This document shows, in pieces, positions 21,561 to 32,500 of a DNA stretch of 64,000 nucleotides. The number at the start of each line of letters is the position of its first letter. Position 1 is the first letter of the stretch. The DNA is from Mauremys mutica (lineage: Eukaryota; Chordata; Testudines; Geoemydidae), in the NCBI RefSeq assembly GCF_020497125.1, contig NC_059073.1:19365225-19429224 (forward strand), written 5' to 3'. The translations under genes and the position numbers were made by a program. The notes beneath the pieces are model-generated. The model was not told the DNA's origin. It saw nothing but the letters and a program-made list of their open reading frames with translations, and did no database searches.

Positions 21561-23099
21561 TCCTAAGCCTGGCCTCAAGGGGTGGGTGATGGGACTTTTC
21601 ATTTTCCTGAGGACAAGAGAGAGGTGGTTCTTGCAGAATTGTTGCTATTCTATTAGCAACAATTATAAGCAAGCTGCGTGATGATGATGGTGTGATGACA
21701 CCCAACTTCCTACGGAAGCATAAACTGAAAGCAGCAAATATATGTAATAGAGATTCTGTGTATTTTCCTTACTCCCCCCCCCATCCCCTTGATTTGCAAA
21801 CATGGTTTATTAAGATTCTCACTTTCTGCACTTTTTGGAATAAGCTATTTTATGCATGGTTATTTTTTATTCATTCCCAGGAAGGGCTCCGCACTTGCAG
21901 GATTGGGGACTGACTGACTGACTTAAATGTCATCTGGTATAATTGCTGATAACAGGGGAATGGGGAGGTTTTTACTACTCGTCTCTCTTACACAGAGATA
22001 AGAGCCTTATTGGGTCATAAAATCCTTTATGGGATTCTTAAAACTTAGCCAGGTTATAACACTAAGCTCAGTTGATCCTGCCCCCAGGGCTCAGCTGGGT
22101 GGTGCCGTTGACATCAGTGGAGCTATTCACATAAGATTTGCAGGGTGAAGCCCATAATGTCCTCAGGCTATGGCCTAAAGAGAGCACCTGTTATTCCGTA
22201 CCCTGTGTAGTCAGCTCAGCACTCAGCATTTATCGCTGGGTTATCTGCTTCATAAACATTGATGGTTTCCCTTTGGATCTCCAAGATGCCTGATGCGGTT
22301 ATGAGTTCAGTGTCAGATACTGCAGTATGGTTCTGACAGGACTAGACTGTGACTTCAGGCACCACCCTGAGCAAGTGGCGGCGTGCTCCTGTAGCAGCTC
22401 TGGGAGGGAGGCGTTGTGATGCTCTCTCACATACGTGCTCGCTCTCGCATACTCTCCCCTGTGTCACCATTCCTCCCCTGCTTGCTCCTGGAGGGGGATT
22501 GTGAGTCACTGTTGACTTGTACCAGCAGTAGATTTCTAACCATTCTTGCACTGGCTTGGCTACCCTGGCCAGTGAGTGGGGACCTAGGGGTGGTGTAAGC
22601 CAGCAACTGAGACCCTTGCTTCTCACCCACTCCCAAGATCTGGGTAGCTGGAGTAAGGGTGTAAGGGGACCTGTTCCCCTGCACGGGTGTGTTGTCTGCA
22701 TTCCAGTCTAGGCCATAGAGTGAAACGGCACAATACTGCTTGGGAAGCTTATTTATTTTCTCAAAAGCAAAATGTTGCCAGATTCCAAAAGATTGCTCTC
22801 TGGAGCTAGAGTAATACCGTGGTAACCCTCTTGGATACATGTGAAGGGTGTAAACCCAGAGGCGGGAGGAATTGTTTAGGGTGCTAAGTGGAAATATATT
22901 AGGAGGGATGAGGTGAAGAGAAGCAGACGTTGGGCTGATGGCAGTGCTAGCCACCTGCCTCAGTGGGTTTTAACTTCATGTGGCCAGTGGTGACTGGGAT
23001 AGCCCCGGTTGAATGAGAGAGGAGAACACATGCTGAGAGGATGCAAAGGTGCCTTCCCACTTCTGCATCTCTAGCCACTTATTGGCTATCTTAGGAAGG
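21561..23099. other. Intronic stretch, nothing recognised
   Basis: Small ORFs around 22340-22950 on the minus strand lack recognisable domains and overlap each other in two frames. No RNA gene seen. Confidence 0.35.
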
Positions 23100-24490
23100 A
23101 AGGGAGATAATAGAATCTCAGGGTTGGAAGGGACCTCAGGAGGTCATCTAGTCCAACCCCCTGCTCAAAGCAGGACCAACACCAACTAAATCATCCCAGA
23201 CAGGGCTTTGTCAAGCCTGACCTTAAAAACCACCACCTCCCTAGGTAACCCATTCCAGTGCTTCACCACCCTCCTAGTGAAAAAGTTTTTCCTACTATCC
23301 AACCTAAACCTCCCCCTCTGCAACTTGAGACCATTGTTCCGTCATCTGGTTCCACTGAGAACAATCTAGATGCATCCTCTTTAGAACCCCCTTTCAGGTA
23401 GTTGAAATCAGCTATCAAATCCCCCCTCATTCTTCTCTTCTGCAGACTAAACAATCCCAGTTCCCTCAGCCTCTCCTCATAAGTCATGTGCTCCAGCCCC
23501 CTAATCATTTTTGTTGTCCTCCACTGGACTCTTTCCAATTTATCCACATCCTTCTTGTAGTGTGGGGCCCGAAACTGGACACAGTACTCCAGATGAGGCC
23601 TCACCAATGTTGAATAGAGGGGAATGATCACATCCCTCGATCTGCTGGCAATGCCCCTACTTATACAGTCCAAAATGACGTGAGCCTTCTTGGCAACAAG
23701 GGCACACTGTCAACTCATATCCAGCTTCTTGTCCACTGTAACCCCTAGGTCCTTTTCTGCAGAACTGCTGCCTAGCCATTCGGTCCCTAGTCTGTAGCAG
23801 TGCATGGGATTTTTCTGTCCTAAGTGCAGGACTCTGCACTTGTCTTCGTTGAACCTCATCAGATTTCTTTTGGCCCAATCCTTTAGTTTGTCTTGGTCCC
23901 TCTGTATCCTTTCCCTACCCTCCAGCGTATCTACCACTCCTCCCAGTTTAGTGTAATCTGCTAACTTGCTGAGGGTGCAATCCACGCCATTCTCCAGATC
24001 ATTAATGAAGATATTGATCAAAACCGGCCCCAGGACCGACCCTTGGGGCACTCCGCTTGATACCAGCTGCCAACTAGACATGGAGCCATTAATCACTACC
24101 TGTTGAGCCTGACGATCTAGCCAGCTTTCTATCCACCTTACAGTCCATTCATCCAGCCCATGCTTCTTTAACTTGCCCGTAAGAATACTGTGGGAGACCG
24201 TATCAAAAGCTTTGCTAAAGTCAAGGAATAACATGTCCACTGCTTTCTCCTCATCCACAGAGCCAGTTATCTCATCATAGAAGGCAAACAGGTTGGTCAG
24301 GTATGACTTGCCCTTGGTGAATCCATGCTGACTGTTCCTGATCACCTTCCTTTTCTCCAAGTGCTTCAAAATGGATTCCTTGAGGACCTGGTCCATGATT
24401 TTTCCAGGGACTGAGGTGAGGCTGACTGGCCTGTAGTTCCCCGGATCCTCCTTCTTCCCTTTTTTAAAGATGGGCACTACACAAGCTAAG
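23100..24490 (-). mobile_element. CR1 LINE, 5'-truncated, most of the RT readable
   Basis: The longest CR1 copy here, on the minus strand. One 278-codon frame (24546-23710) carries reverse transcriptase blocks in order: PIFKKGKKEDPGNYRPVSL, the GFTKGKSYLTNL region, MLFLDFSKAFDTVSH, and SGVPQGSVLGPVL. The catalytic FADD box reads LADY, so the second aspartate is lost. Next come NEDKCRVLHLGQ and [15 protein letters not shown]. After a frame break, the 23673-23263 frame continues with [34 protein letters not shown] and [13 protein letters not shown]. The 3' end (23102-23170) has the canonical CR1 end complementary to TTGGAAGGGACCTCAGGAGG. CR1 ORF2 normally has an N-terminal endonuclease; it is absent, as is ORF1, the usual result of incomplete reverse transcription. 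Dead copy. Confidence 0.95.
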
Positions 24491-24546
24491 GAGCAGCTTA
24501 CATGCCAAAGGCTGTGCATGAACAGCCCAGGAGTGGGGCTTTTCAC
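23710..24546 (-). pseudogene. CR1 reverse transcriptase fragment (broken)
   Basis: Open frame within the CR1 copy at 23100-24490. It would encode the fingers and palm of a LINE reverse transcriptase, which copies its own RNA at a nicked target. The catalytic YADD-type motif has lost one aspartate (LADY), the endonuclease is missing, and the C-terminal part is in another frame. The first ~20 codons upstream of PIFKKG read outside the recognisable CR1 similarity. Confidence 0.85.
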
Positions 24547-24767
24547 AGCAGAGCAGGGTAAGTCTGGCTCCCAGAGTCAAGGACTGGAGTGACCTAGCAG
24601 ATCACCGGTCCAGATAACTCCAGGGGAATATCATAATTACTGAAATATGTTGCAGGGGTTGCTAGAACAATTTGTATAGTGGGGGGACTTTGAACTGGGG
24701 AAGAGTGGTCCCAGGCTGGAAAGGGAGTCCAGTCTGTGTATTGAGGAATTGCAACCTGCTTGTACCA

Positions 24768-24800
24768 TCTGTTGGGGTGGGACACTGCTTGATTCAAATC
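24768..24800 (+). repeat. 33-bp direct repeat, copy 1
   Basis: Matches 25098-25130 with one mismatch (G for A). Key phrase GGGTGGGACACTGCTTGATT. It flanks a 297-bp insert. Confidence 0.9.
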
Positions 24801-25097
24801 ACCAAATGAGGATCAATCCATCCTCTTCATCATATCCACTCATTATACTCCACACCCGAACATAGACACTTTATGAACTTCATACCCTCATATCTCAATG
24901 TCTGTACTTTGACCCATCAACCTTTTACCCCCAATCGGGGATATTACAGATTATGTATTCCTTATGCCACCCGATCTTAAACCAAACTTTGCACCCTTGA
25001 TAATCTGTATTTTATTCCCTGATAACCAGAAACTTCTATGCTTAAACTCTGTACCGTTCACTTTTTTTTTAAACATCATCTTAATAAAATTTTTAAA
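24801..25097 (+). mobile_element. 297-bp insert between long direct repeats
   Basis: AT-rich sequence ending CATCATCTTAATAAAATTTT with a polyadenylation-type signal right at the downstream repeat. This suggests a retroposed transcript or the R/U5 end of an LTR element. No ORF of note. Alternatively the whole is a segmental duplication of the 33-bp motif. Confidence 0.45.
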
Positions 25098-25130
25098 TCT
25101 GTTAGGGTGGGACACTGCTTGATTCAAATC
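25098..25130 (+). repeat. 33-bp direct repeat, copy 2
   Basis: Second copy of the 33-bp repeat at 24768-24800, one mismatch. Confidence 0.9.
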
Positions 25131-25875
25131 CTGCCTAGTTTGTAGAATTTAGATTGTGAATTTATTTTTATTTCTTAGGTAGCCAATGTTGATCTTTATG
25201 CCTGCTACTTATAATCACTTAAAGTCCATCTTTCCGTAGTTAATATATCTACATTTGTTTATATTTGACCTAAAACAGCATGTTTTGGTTGAAGTGCTTG
25301 GTAAATCTCAGCTCAGATTAACAAGGGCTGTTTCACATCCATTACCCTTTTGTTGGAGTGGCGAACTAGGTAATGAGCTTACACTGGCCAGACTTCTGAC
25401 CAGTGCAAAACGGTACAGTTCTGCGGTGCAAGGCTGGGGAGCTGGGGAAATTGGCTGAAGTTTCCCTATTGATGGTTCATGAATGGCTGGGTGATCATTC
25501 ATGTAACTCAGTCGGGTGTGTCCCTGCCTGTGGATGCAGTGCCTGTCAGAGGCTTGTAGCTTGACATCAGCATCACAGTGTCAGAGGCAGCCCAAGTTGG
25601 TTCATTTGGAGAGCTCAGTCCAGGTTTCACCATGTGTACCCCTTCACATGCATATCCTCAGCCAGCGTGTCTCATTAAAACAACAGCAGATCCTCAGCCA
25701 ATCCTTAGCATTGCCTGTACTGGAGTATAATGTCATTGTCCAATTTAGGGCCTAGTCTGTCTAACAGATTCATATGCATAGCATTTACTCACATGAGTAG
25801 TGTCACTGATATCAGGGGACTGATCATTGGGCTAAAGGTTGTAGGATTGGGCTCTAGTTTATTGGGTATGGCATC
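25131..25875. other. Intronic stretch, nothing recognised
   Basis: No repeat termini or plausible exon. A phrase at 25790-25830 resembles the old 'CATGAGTAG' repeats seen elsewhere. Confidence 0.35.
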
Positions 25876-25896
25876 TTTTTTTTTTTTTTTTTTTTT
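25876..25896 (+). repeat. Poly(T) run, 21 bases
   Basis: Uninterrupted T run, likely length-variable. Confidence 0.95.
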
Positions 25897-26094
25897 GAGC
25901 AAACTGTCAGCATCCGTCAGGTAAAAAATGAATCTTTTTTTATGCCTTTGCAAATGTAGGACTATTCCCTACTGACTACCAGCTGCTCATTTGGGAGTGT
26001 CTTTTGGCTTAGCATCACTATGAAGTTTTTCCAGGCTAAAATTTCCATTCCATGTAATTGCTTTTAGTTATTAGTATTTATACTGCTGTTGTGT

Positions 26095-26345
26095 CTCGGG
26101 GCCTCGTTGTGATAGGCCCTGTGCAAACATGTAGTAGGAAGCATTCTTTCCCTGAAGATTTTACAATCTGAATAGACAAAACAGGCAAGGATTGTACTAA
26201 TATTCACATTTTACAGGCAGGGAACTGAGATGCAGAGCGCTCAAGTAACTTGCCCAAGGTCACACAGAATCAGTGGCAGAGCCAGGAATTGAAGCTAGAT
26301 CTCGTGACCTCCAGTCTAGTTTCCTACCCACAAGACAACACTTCC
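26095..26345 (+). repeat. MIR-like SINE, well preserved
   Basis: The core reads TACAGGCAGGGAACTGAGAT, ACTTGCCCAAGGTCACACAG and GTGGCAGAGCCAGGAATTGA, a close match to the MIR core, here with a longer 5' part including GGCCCTGTGCAAACATG. The best MIR-type copy in the window. Confidence 0.85.
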
Positions 26346-26759
26346 TGTATTTATAGTCCAGGACTGGAAGTGAACCACCAGGTGAATGGGGGAGCAACGC
26401 TTGCCAGGGAAAGACGGCAGAGCATAAGGGAGGTAGTAGTCATCGAGGAAAGATCGTAACTCGAGTAGCTGAATAGAATTCCACTACCTTGACCCCAGGT
26501 CGTGGCACTGGTTCAGAAAAGAGTCAAGAGGAAGAGCGCTGCCTACTGAATCACCAGCACCACTTCAGGTTCTCTGGAGGTTTCTTGTCCAAATACTGAC
26601 CCGGCTTAGGCCTTTGTAGTCTCAGAGATGCTGTGAGCACAACACCAAGGAGCTTAATGGAGGACGGTCATGGTCATTGAATGAATAACTGAAAGAGTAA
26701 TTTTCTGGGTGCGGGGATTGCAGATGGGTTTTGATTCATAAATGGCTTATGCGTCTAAG
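26346..26759. other. Intronic stretch, nothing recognised
   Basis: Unique-looking sequence between the MIR-like element and the hAT transposon. Confidence 0.35.
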
Positions 26760-28482
26760 CCGGGTGGATAAAAATCAATGGTTTTTTTTAAAAAGATAAA
26801 AATAATCTGATTTTTTTTATTTAAATCCGATTTTTTTTTGAAGGAAAAAACCTATCTAAAGATGGTTTTAATTAAGGTACATTATAGCTCAAAGATATCT
26901 CATCATGGAATAGGGATTATAAATTCTTATTCTATAGTATAAGACAATATATTCATGTAATGTTTAAGAAAAGTTTTGTAAATGAGTTCCAATAGTTCCT
27001 GGATTAGGGACCCAATTTTATGGGGTTCCAGGGGCTTCTGTATAGATTATTTAGGTTACTCTTTCTATCTACCCAATGGGACTCAGTGCTCAGTCTAGAA
27101 GATACAATCAGAGATGCTTAGTTTTGCAGTTTTCAACCTGTGGATTTGTGTCTCCAGAGATAACATGCTTGTTAACAGCAAAAATGTTTTTAAATAAATA
27201 TATAAATAAATAAGATATAAAGGTGAGAAATAACATACCTCAACCCTATTGTCCCTCTGCAAATTTGTGTACACAGAGTCAATCCCTTACCTCTCTCTAA
27301 AAGTGCAAAGTTTCAGAAAGTTCAACGAATTGAAGATTGTTGGGGCGGAATAGATCTGACAAGGAGAAGAAGTCTGGAGATAAATGTGAGAAGGGAGGGA
27401 CAGGCAGTAGAAACAAAAGTGAAACTGTTTGAGCAGCATATTCCAGAAGTCTTGAGGTCTTTCTGAGTGTAGCCTTCATTGATTTGAGATCTACCATACC
27501 ATTCTCTCACTAGAAGGGAAAAGCTATAATGGCAGCAGGCTGTAAGAGACCCAGTTTGGGAATAAGAACCATTCAAGAAATATATGTTTGCTGATGATGT
27601 TTTAAACAAAGTCACACCAGTGAACTGGTGGAAGTCACTCAAGCACTTGGATTCAGAGACTGTTGAAGTGGTAATCTCACTTTTAACAGCAGTAGTTTCT
27701 GCTGCTGCTGTAGAAAGAATATTTTCTTCCTTTGGACTAATTCATTCCAAATTGAGAAATTGTTTGGGACCTGAAAAACCAGGAAAGCTTGTTTTTCTTT
27801 TCCAGATTATGAACAAACAGGAAAATGAAGTTGAAGACAACTGATTTGGCTGCAGAAGCCAATATTTTAAGTTTCTCATGTTGACCCAGCTGACATAGTC
27901 GATTTAATTTTTTTTAATATATTTCATTTAACTATTTTAGTTAAAAATAATTTTAACAAAAACAAACCTGATTTTAAAAAATGTGAACGTTTAACTAAGT
28001 TCAAAAATCCATATGCTTGTTTTGTGAAAATATATGTTTGCTGTTGAAGAAAAAAATCCAGAATACATAACGTTGTTGTTTTAGTTAAATAAAACAGTGT
28101 AAATGTCTGTCTGGTGATGTTCTCCTCCTAATACAGCATGGCAGGAAAATCCTCCAAATATTAATATTTAACCTGTTGAATTGGAGATAGTTCACTTCCC
28201 AATGACTTCATAAATATCTGCTTCAGTTACCTTTGGTAAATGAAATAACCAAACAATCATTCATTTTCTGATACAGCTGTAAAACGAATCTGAAACGTTT
28301 TCAAAATAAAACACTGAAAAAATGTATAGTGTGTGCCTTCTAAAAATGAAACCTACATCTATCTCTGAGTTGTGAAGAATATGTATTAAGGTTATAACAA
28401 CCAACAAGAATGCACTTTTTATGTAGAAATACATGATTAAATCAAGTCTTCCAGACTAGTGATTTAAATCAAATCCAGCCTG
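26760..28482 (+). mobile_element. hAT DNA transposon remnant with transposase C-terminus
   Basis: The left end reads CCGGGTGGATAAAAATCAAT and the right end ATTTAAATCAAATCCAGCCTG. The outer ten bases are inverted copies with two changes, and the subterminal regions are rich in GATTTAAATC-type phrases. Flanks CGTCTAAG and CCTCTAGG agree at 6 of 8 bases, compatible with an old 8-bp hAT duplication. Length about 1.7 kb, too short for a full transposase; only the last part of the gene survives at 27584-27841. Confidence 0.85.
27584..27841 (+). pseudogene. hAT transposase C-terminal dimerisation domain (fragment)
   Basis: About 85 codons end at TGA (27842-27844). The segment SAAAVERIFSSFGLIHSK followed by LRNCLGPEK and LVFLFQIMN matches the conserved C-terminal hAT dimerisation region, in which SAxxERxFSxxG is the signature. 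The upstream part (ADDVLNKVTPVNWWKSLKHL) reads as the preceding portion of the catalytic domain, including the W-W region. The zinc finger and the first catalytic acidic residues are missing, so it cannot transpose. It lies inside the terminal repeats at 26760-28482. Confidence 0.85.
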
Positions 28483-28487
28483 CCTCT

Positions 28488-29031
28488 AGGGTATTTCTGC
28501 AATGCAAGCCTCCCTGCCTGGGCAGACAGATTTGTGTTAGCAAGGCTTGTCTAGCATGCTGAAAATAGCTGTGTGGATGAGGCAACACCGGCAGAGGTGC
28601 AGGCTAGTTGCTGTAGCTCGGACCCAGAAGGTAGGGTGGGCTTGCGCTCAGGCAGCAGTGTCCACACAGCTGCTTTTAGCATACTAGTGCAAGTCCTGTT
28701 AGTATGAGTCCATCTACCTGATGTTGTACACTGGAGCTGGAGGTGTAACTTCCAGCTTGGACTGGTGTACCCACACTAGCTTTGGTTGAGCTAGAGGGTT
28801 AAACATAGCAGTGTAGCCATGGCTGCCCAGCCAGCAGACTGGGTTAGCTGTCCCAAGCACAATCCTTATGAAACCCTGTGCTTGGTATGTACTGTGTGGT
28901 TGGGACTAGCCTGTCCTACTGCCCATGCAGCTGTGGGTGCATTGCTATTTTTAGTATGCTAGCTCCAGCAGAGCTAGGATGGGTCAGTCTACCTGAGCTG
29001 GAAATTGTACCTCCAGTGTAGACCTATCCTA
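28488..29031. mobile_element. MITE abutting the hAT element
   Basis: The left end AGGGTATTTCTGCAATGC and the right end inverted (AGGATAGGTCTACACTGG) agree at most of the first 13 positions. The interior holds repeated GTGTGGAT/CCACACAGCTG phrases. The target duplication is unclear (CTA on both sides is possible). It starts within the 8-bp flank of the preceding hAT. Confidence 0.6.
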
Positions 29032-29682
29032 ACCGGAGGGCAAGGGGCAGTTTTTGGGAAACAGGAAGAATATATGATCCAAGCATTGCATTTTCTTTTT
29101 ATGCTCTTTGAATATTTAATCAATCGGTTTTTATGCCACACTTATCACCTTGTGTTTGAGCACCTAAACCTGATGTTTTGGAGAATGTTTGACTGAGCAA
29201 ACTTTCCCCCAACTGGGGAAGGACTATGAAAAATGTAGTTGCCAGACAAGGCTGAGAGGACTACATTGTAACAGCATATGTATCTCTTTCTGACCTAAGC
29301 TCAGTGATTACTAGCTATCTAGTAGCTGGAAACAGCTGGCTATAATTGGTCTTTTGGGAATTTGGAAAAAAATCTTTAAAGGGATTAAAGAGCTTTTATT
29401 GAAAACCAATTTGGGCATCTTTTGCATGCAGGGACTTAACTGTAACAACTTTCTCCCTTAGGTGCATAACTGCTGTTTTCAAAGGTAATTATGATTTTGT
29501 GAAATGCCTGAGTTCAGGAGTCGTATTGGCATGATGTGCTCTGCTGTTAGAACTGAATCACACAGGAGAGAGGAGATCGGCACTGGTCACTTTCTCTCCT
29601 TTAATAAACCACCTTTCTCTGTCAGGATATAAGGATCAGCATTGGATTCTTCTTGTAAATAGAAAGTAAAGTTAGGCATAAT
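29032..29682. other. Intronic stretch, nothing recognised
   Basis: No assignable element or gene. Confidence 0.35.
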
Positions 29683-29737
29683 GGGTACAATTTTCAAAAG
29701 CACCTAAGTGCCTTAGGTGCTTTTGAAAATATTACCC
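29683..29737. mobile_element. 55-bp hairpin MITE
   Basis: TTTTCAAAAGCACCTAAG and CTTAGGTGCTTTTGAAAA are perfectly complementary arms separated by TGC, with GGGTA-/-TACCC outer ends. Same family as 10762 and 53184. Confidence 0.8.
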
Positions 29738-30125
29738 AAGGCATCAGCTACAAGGCCTTCCTCAGGAATGTCCTGAAGGGCAACTAAAATGGGTAGTGGT
29801 GTAGGGGGATGGGTGGGGAACTCTGTACAAAGAGACTAAGGGCTATATCGCTACCATGACATTATTTTCTATGGATAAGAGGGCAGTTGCCCCCGGCCCC
29901 CTATTTTCATAGGTCTATATGCTCCATTAGGTCTTCCACTCTGTTTTCCCCCTCAACTTTACATGTGATAATATTGTATCCTGCAATATTCTATATGTTG
30001 ACACAACTCTTCCCTCCTGTATTTCTCTGAAATGATGCTCCAGTATAGCTGGGAAAGGTGCATATTAACTAGTGAAATGATAGAAATATTTGAAATGTTA
30101 AGCAGCATACAAAAGACCAGTTGGA
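29738..30125. other. Intronic stretch, nothing recognised
   Basis: No assignable element; short AT-rich phrases only. Confidence 0.3.
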
Positions 30126-30439
30126 TATTCCTGTTTGCAGATGACAAAGTTGGGAGGTATTGCCAATACGGAGGAGGACCGGAATATCATACAAAAAGAT
30201 CTGGATGACCTTGTAAACTGCAATAATAGAAATGGGATGAAATTTAATAGTGCAAAGTGTAAGGTCATGCACTTAGGGACTAACAACAAGAATTTTTGGT
30301 ATAAGCTGGGGATATATCAGTTGGAAGTGACAGAGGAGGAGAAAGACCTTGGTGTATTGATTGATCACAGGATGACTATGAGCTGCCAGTGTGATGCAGC
30401 CATGAAAAAGGCTAATGCAGTCCTGGGATTCATCAGGTG
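30126..30439 (+). mobile_element. CR1 LINE, sense, 5' segment of an interrupted copy
   Basis: The + strand frame reads TKLGGIANTEEDR, KDLDDLVNCNNRNGMKFNSA, KCKVMHLGTNN and EEEKDLGVLIDHRMTMS, the CR1 ORF2 segment right after the FADD box. It breaks off at 30439 where a hAT is inserted and resumes at 32086. Confidence 0.92.
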
Positions 30440-32077
30440 CAGGGCCAGCCTTGACCAGGGCAAACAGGGCAATTGCCCAGGGTGACGAACTGATGGGAGT
30501 GCATTTGATACCTCCCATGTGACCTGCCCTGCCCACCGAGATCCAGCTGGGCTTAAGGAGGCAGTCAGCCAGCCAGCCTGGCCAGCGTCAGGAGAGGGCG
30601 TCCCCAAACTGCAGCTTGACTAGGCACTCAGATAACTCCTCTGGGTGGGAGCAGCAACAGAAGTGGGTGCCCCGGGCTCCCCACTCTGAGTGCCCCCTGC
30701 ATTAGAAGCCATGGGGAGTGGTTGGGGCTGCACTAGAAGAGTCTCCAGATCTGATGTCTGGGATGGGTGACTGGCTGAGAAGGAGGAGGGATGTGTGTAC
30801 CAGCAGCTTGTCTCTGTGTGTCTCGGCTCGGGGCTTAGAGCAGCCTCCCTGTTATCTAGTTTGTGTGTAAATGCAGCAGGCCAACCCCCATCTTCCCCTA
30901 AGAGCCCCACTCGCACAGCTCTTCCCCCTGGCACTGCCGCCAGGAGCCCCCGCTTAGCTTCGCACAGGTGAGCACCACGCTAACCAGGCGCGCTGCTGCA
31001 GCCTTCTCCCACCCATCCAATGACGTCACATAACCCCTCCCAGTTTTCTACCAGGGTTTGCCTGCCGAGCCCTCCCCTACCTTCCCTGCTTGCTGGAGCC
31101 CCAGACCTGGAGAGGTAAACAAACAGCACATGCACCAAATATTGGGAGCAGTAGGGAAGCGCTGCTGCTTCAGCTCCCCAGGGAGAGGTAGGGGAAGAAC
31201 AGCTGCTTTCCCATAGGGCAACTGAGGGGAAGGGAGAGGGCTGCCTGAGGGGAGGGGGCGTCAAGGCTGATTCCCCACTCTGGCACTTTGAGTGCAGAAG
31301 GTGGGGGCCTGCAAGGACTCTAAAAATTAATACTGACCACTCTAGGCTGGTATTAAACTCCCAAGGTTACAGCTTTTCTCTTACCTTAGATTGGTAGATG
31401 CTGCCACCACCCAAGTGCCAAACCCCTTTGAGAGCCCAGGAAGGTGCACTTGGGAATTCCTTCCTGTTGGCTACCCTCAAGCCCTTTCACCCCCTCTCCA
31501 GGGAAGAGCTTTGAAGAAAAACAAAGGAAATGAGCAGTTGCCACCAGCTAATTAAACAACATGTCCACAAACCTCTTAGGACACAAAAATCCAATCCTGT
31601 TCTTAAAAAAAAAGATAAATTTTATTAAAAAACAAAAACAAAAGGAAGAAAATACATCTGGGAACTTAAGCTATTGCTAGATTTAAAAAGAGCAACTACA
31701 AGGATTAAGCATCAAGAATAGTTTATTGAGGTCCAGCTTAAAGGTTACAAACAAAACAAAAGCACCTGGGGTTAGCACTGAGGAGTCCACAAGCCATAAA
31801 GAAATAAAAGGAGATGAACCTGATCGCGTCTTCCTAGACATTTCCTGATCTACTTACATATCTGGGGTTTCAAATGAGTAGTTATCATGTCGCCCTGCCA
31901 GTGCTTAATTTATGCCAGGGCTGAGCTCTGGCATCTCTTTCAATACAAATTAAACACTGGGAGTGGCAGGGGGGCCCTAAGGTGATGGGGTGGGAGAAGC
32001 CCACGGGGTGATGGGGGTTGGGGGTAAACCAAAATACAAGTTTGCCCAGGGTGCCACTTTCCCTAAGGCCGGGCCTG
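30440..32077. mobile_element. hAT element inserted in CR1, perfect 8-bp duplication
   Basis: Ends CAGGGCCAGCCTT and AAGGCCGGGCCTG are inverted copies with two changes. ATCAGGTG flanks both sides exactly (30432-30439 and 32078-32085), one copy belonging to the CR1. The interior is GC-rich, without transposase, and contains a nested antisense LTR-like segment at 31260-31888. Confidence 0.95.
31260..31888 (-). mobile_element. LTR-like fragment, antisense, nested in hAT
   Basis: Collinear with 57232-57720: GCTGATTCCCCACTCTGGCA, GCAGAAGGTGGGGGCCTGCA, CCAGCTAATTAAACAACATG and AGATAAATTTTATTAAAA (minus-strand AATAAAATTT). The copy stops at about 31888, before the promoter part seen in the 57 kb copy. 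Confidence 0.75.
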
Positions 32078-32085
32078 ATCAGGTG

Positions 32086-32500
32086 AAGTGTTTCCAGTAG
32101 AGATAGGGAGTGTTAGTACCATTACACAAGACACTGGTGAGACCTCATCTGGAATATTGTGTGCAGTTCTGGTGTTCCATGTTTAAGAAGGATGAATTCA
32201 ATCTGGAACAGGTGCAGAGAAGGGCTACTAGGATGATCAGAGGAATGGAAAACCTGCCTTATGAGAGGAGACTCGAAGAGCCTGGCTTGTTTACTCTAAT
32301 GAAAAGAAGGCTGAGGGGAGATGTGATATCCCTCTGATGTATTTATAGAGAGCAAATTACCAGGGAGGGAGAGGAGTTCATTAAGTTAAGCTCAGTGTGG
32401 ACTCAAGAACAAATAGACGTAAATGGGCCATCACATAATTTAGACTTGAAATTAGGCATTGTCCACCAATTACATCCCTGTAATTCCATAGAATTTAGAC
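32086..32500 (+). mobile_element. CR1 LINE, sense, 3' segment of the interrupted copy
   Basis: Continues the CR1 from 30439. The frame reads [40 protein letters not shown] and [15 protein letters not shown]. The 3' untranslated part decays near 32500. Confidence 0.9.

Noticed and set aside
22342..22954. Two overlapping minus-strand ORFs (119 and 175 codons)
   Set aside because: No domain, no codon bias to favour either frame, no splice context.
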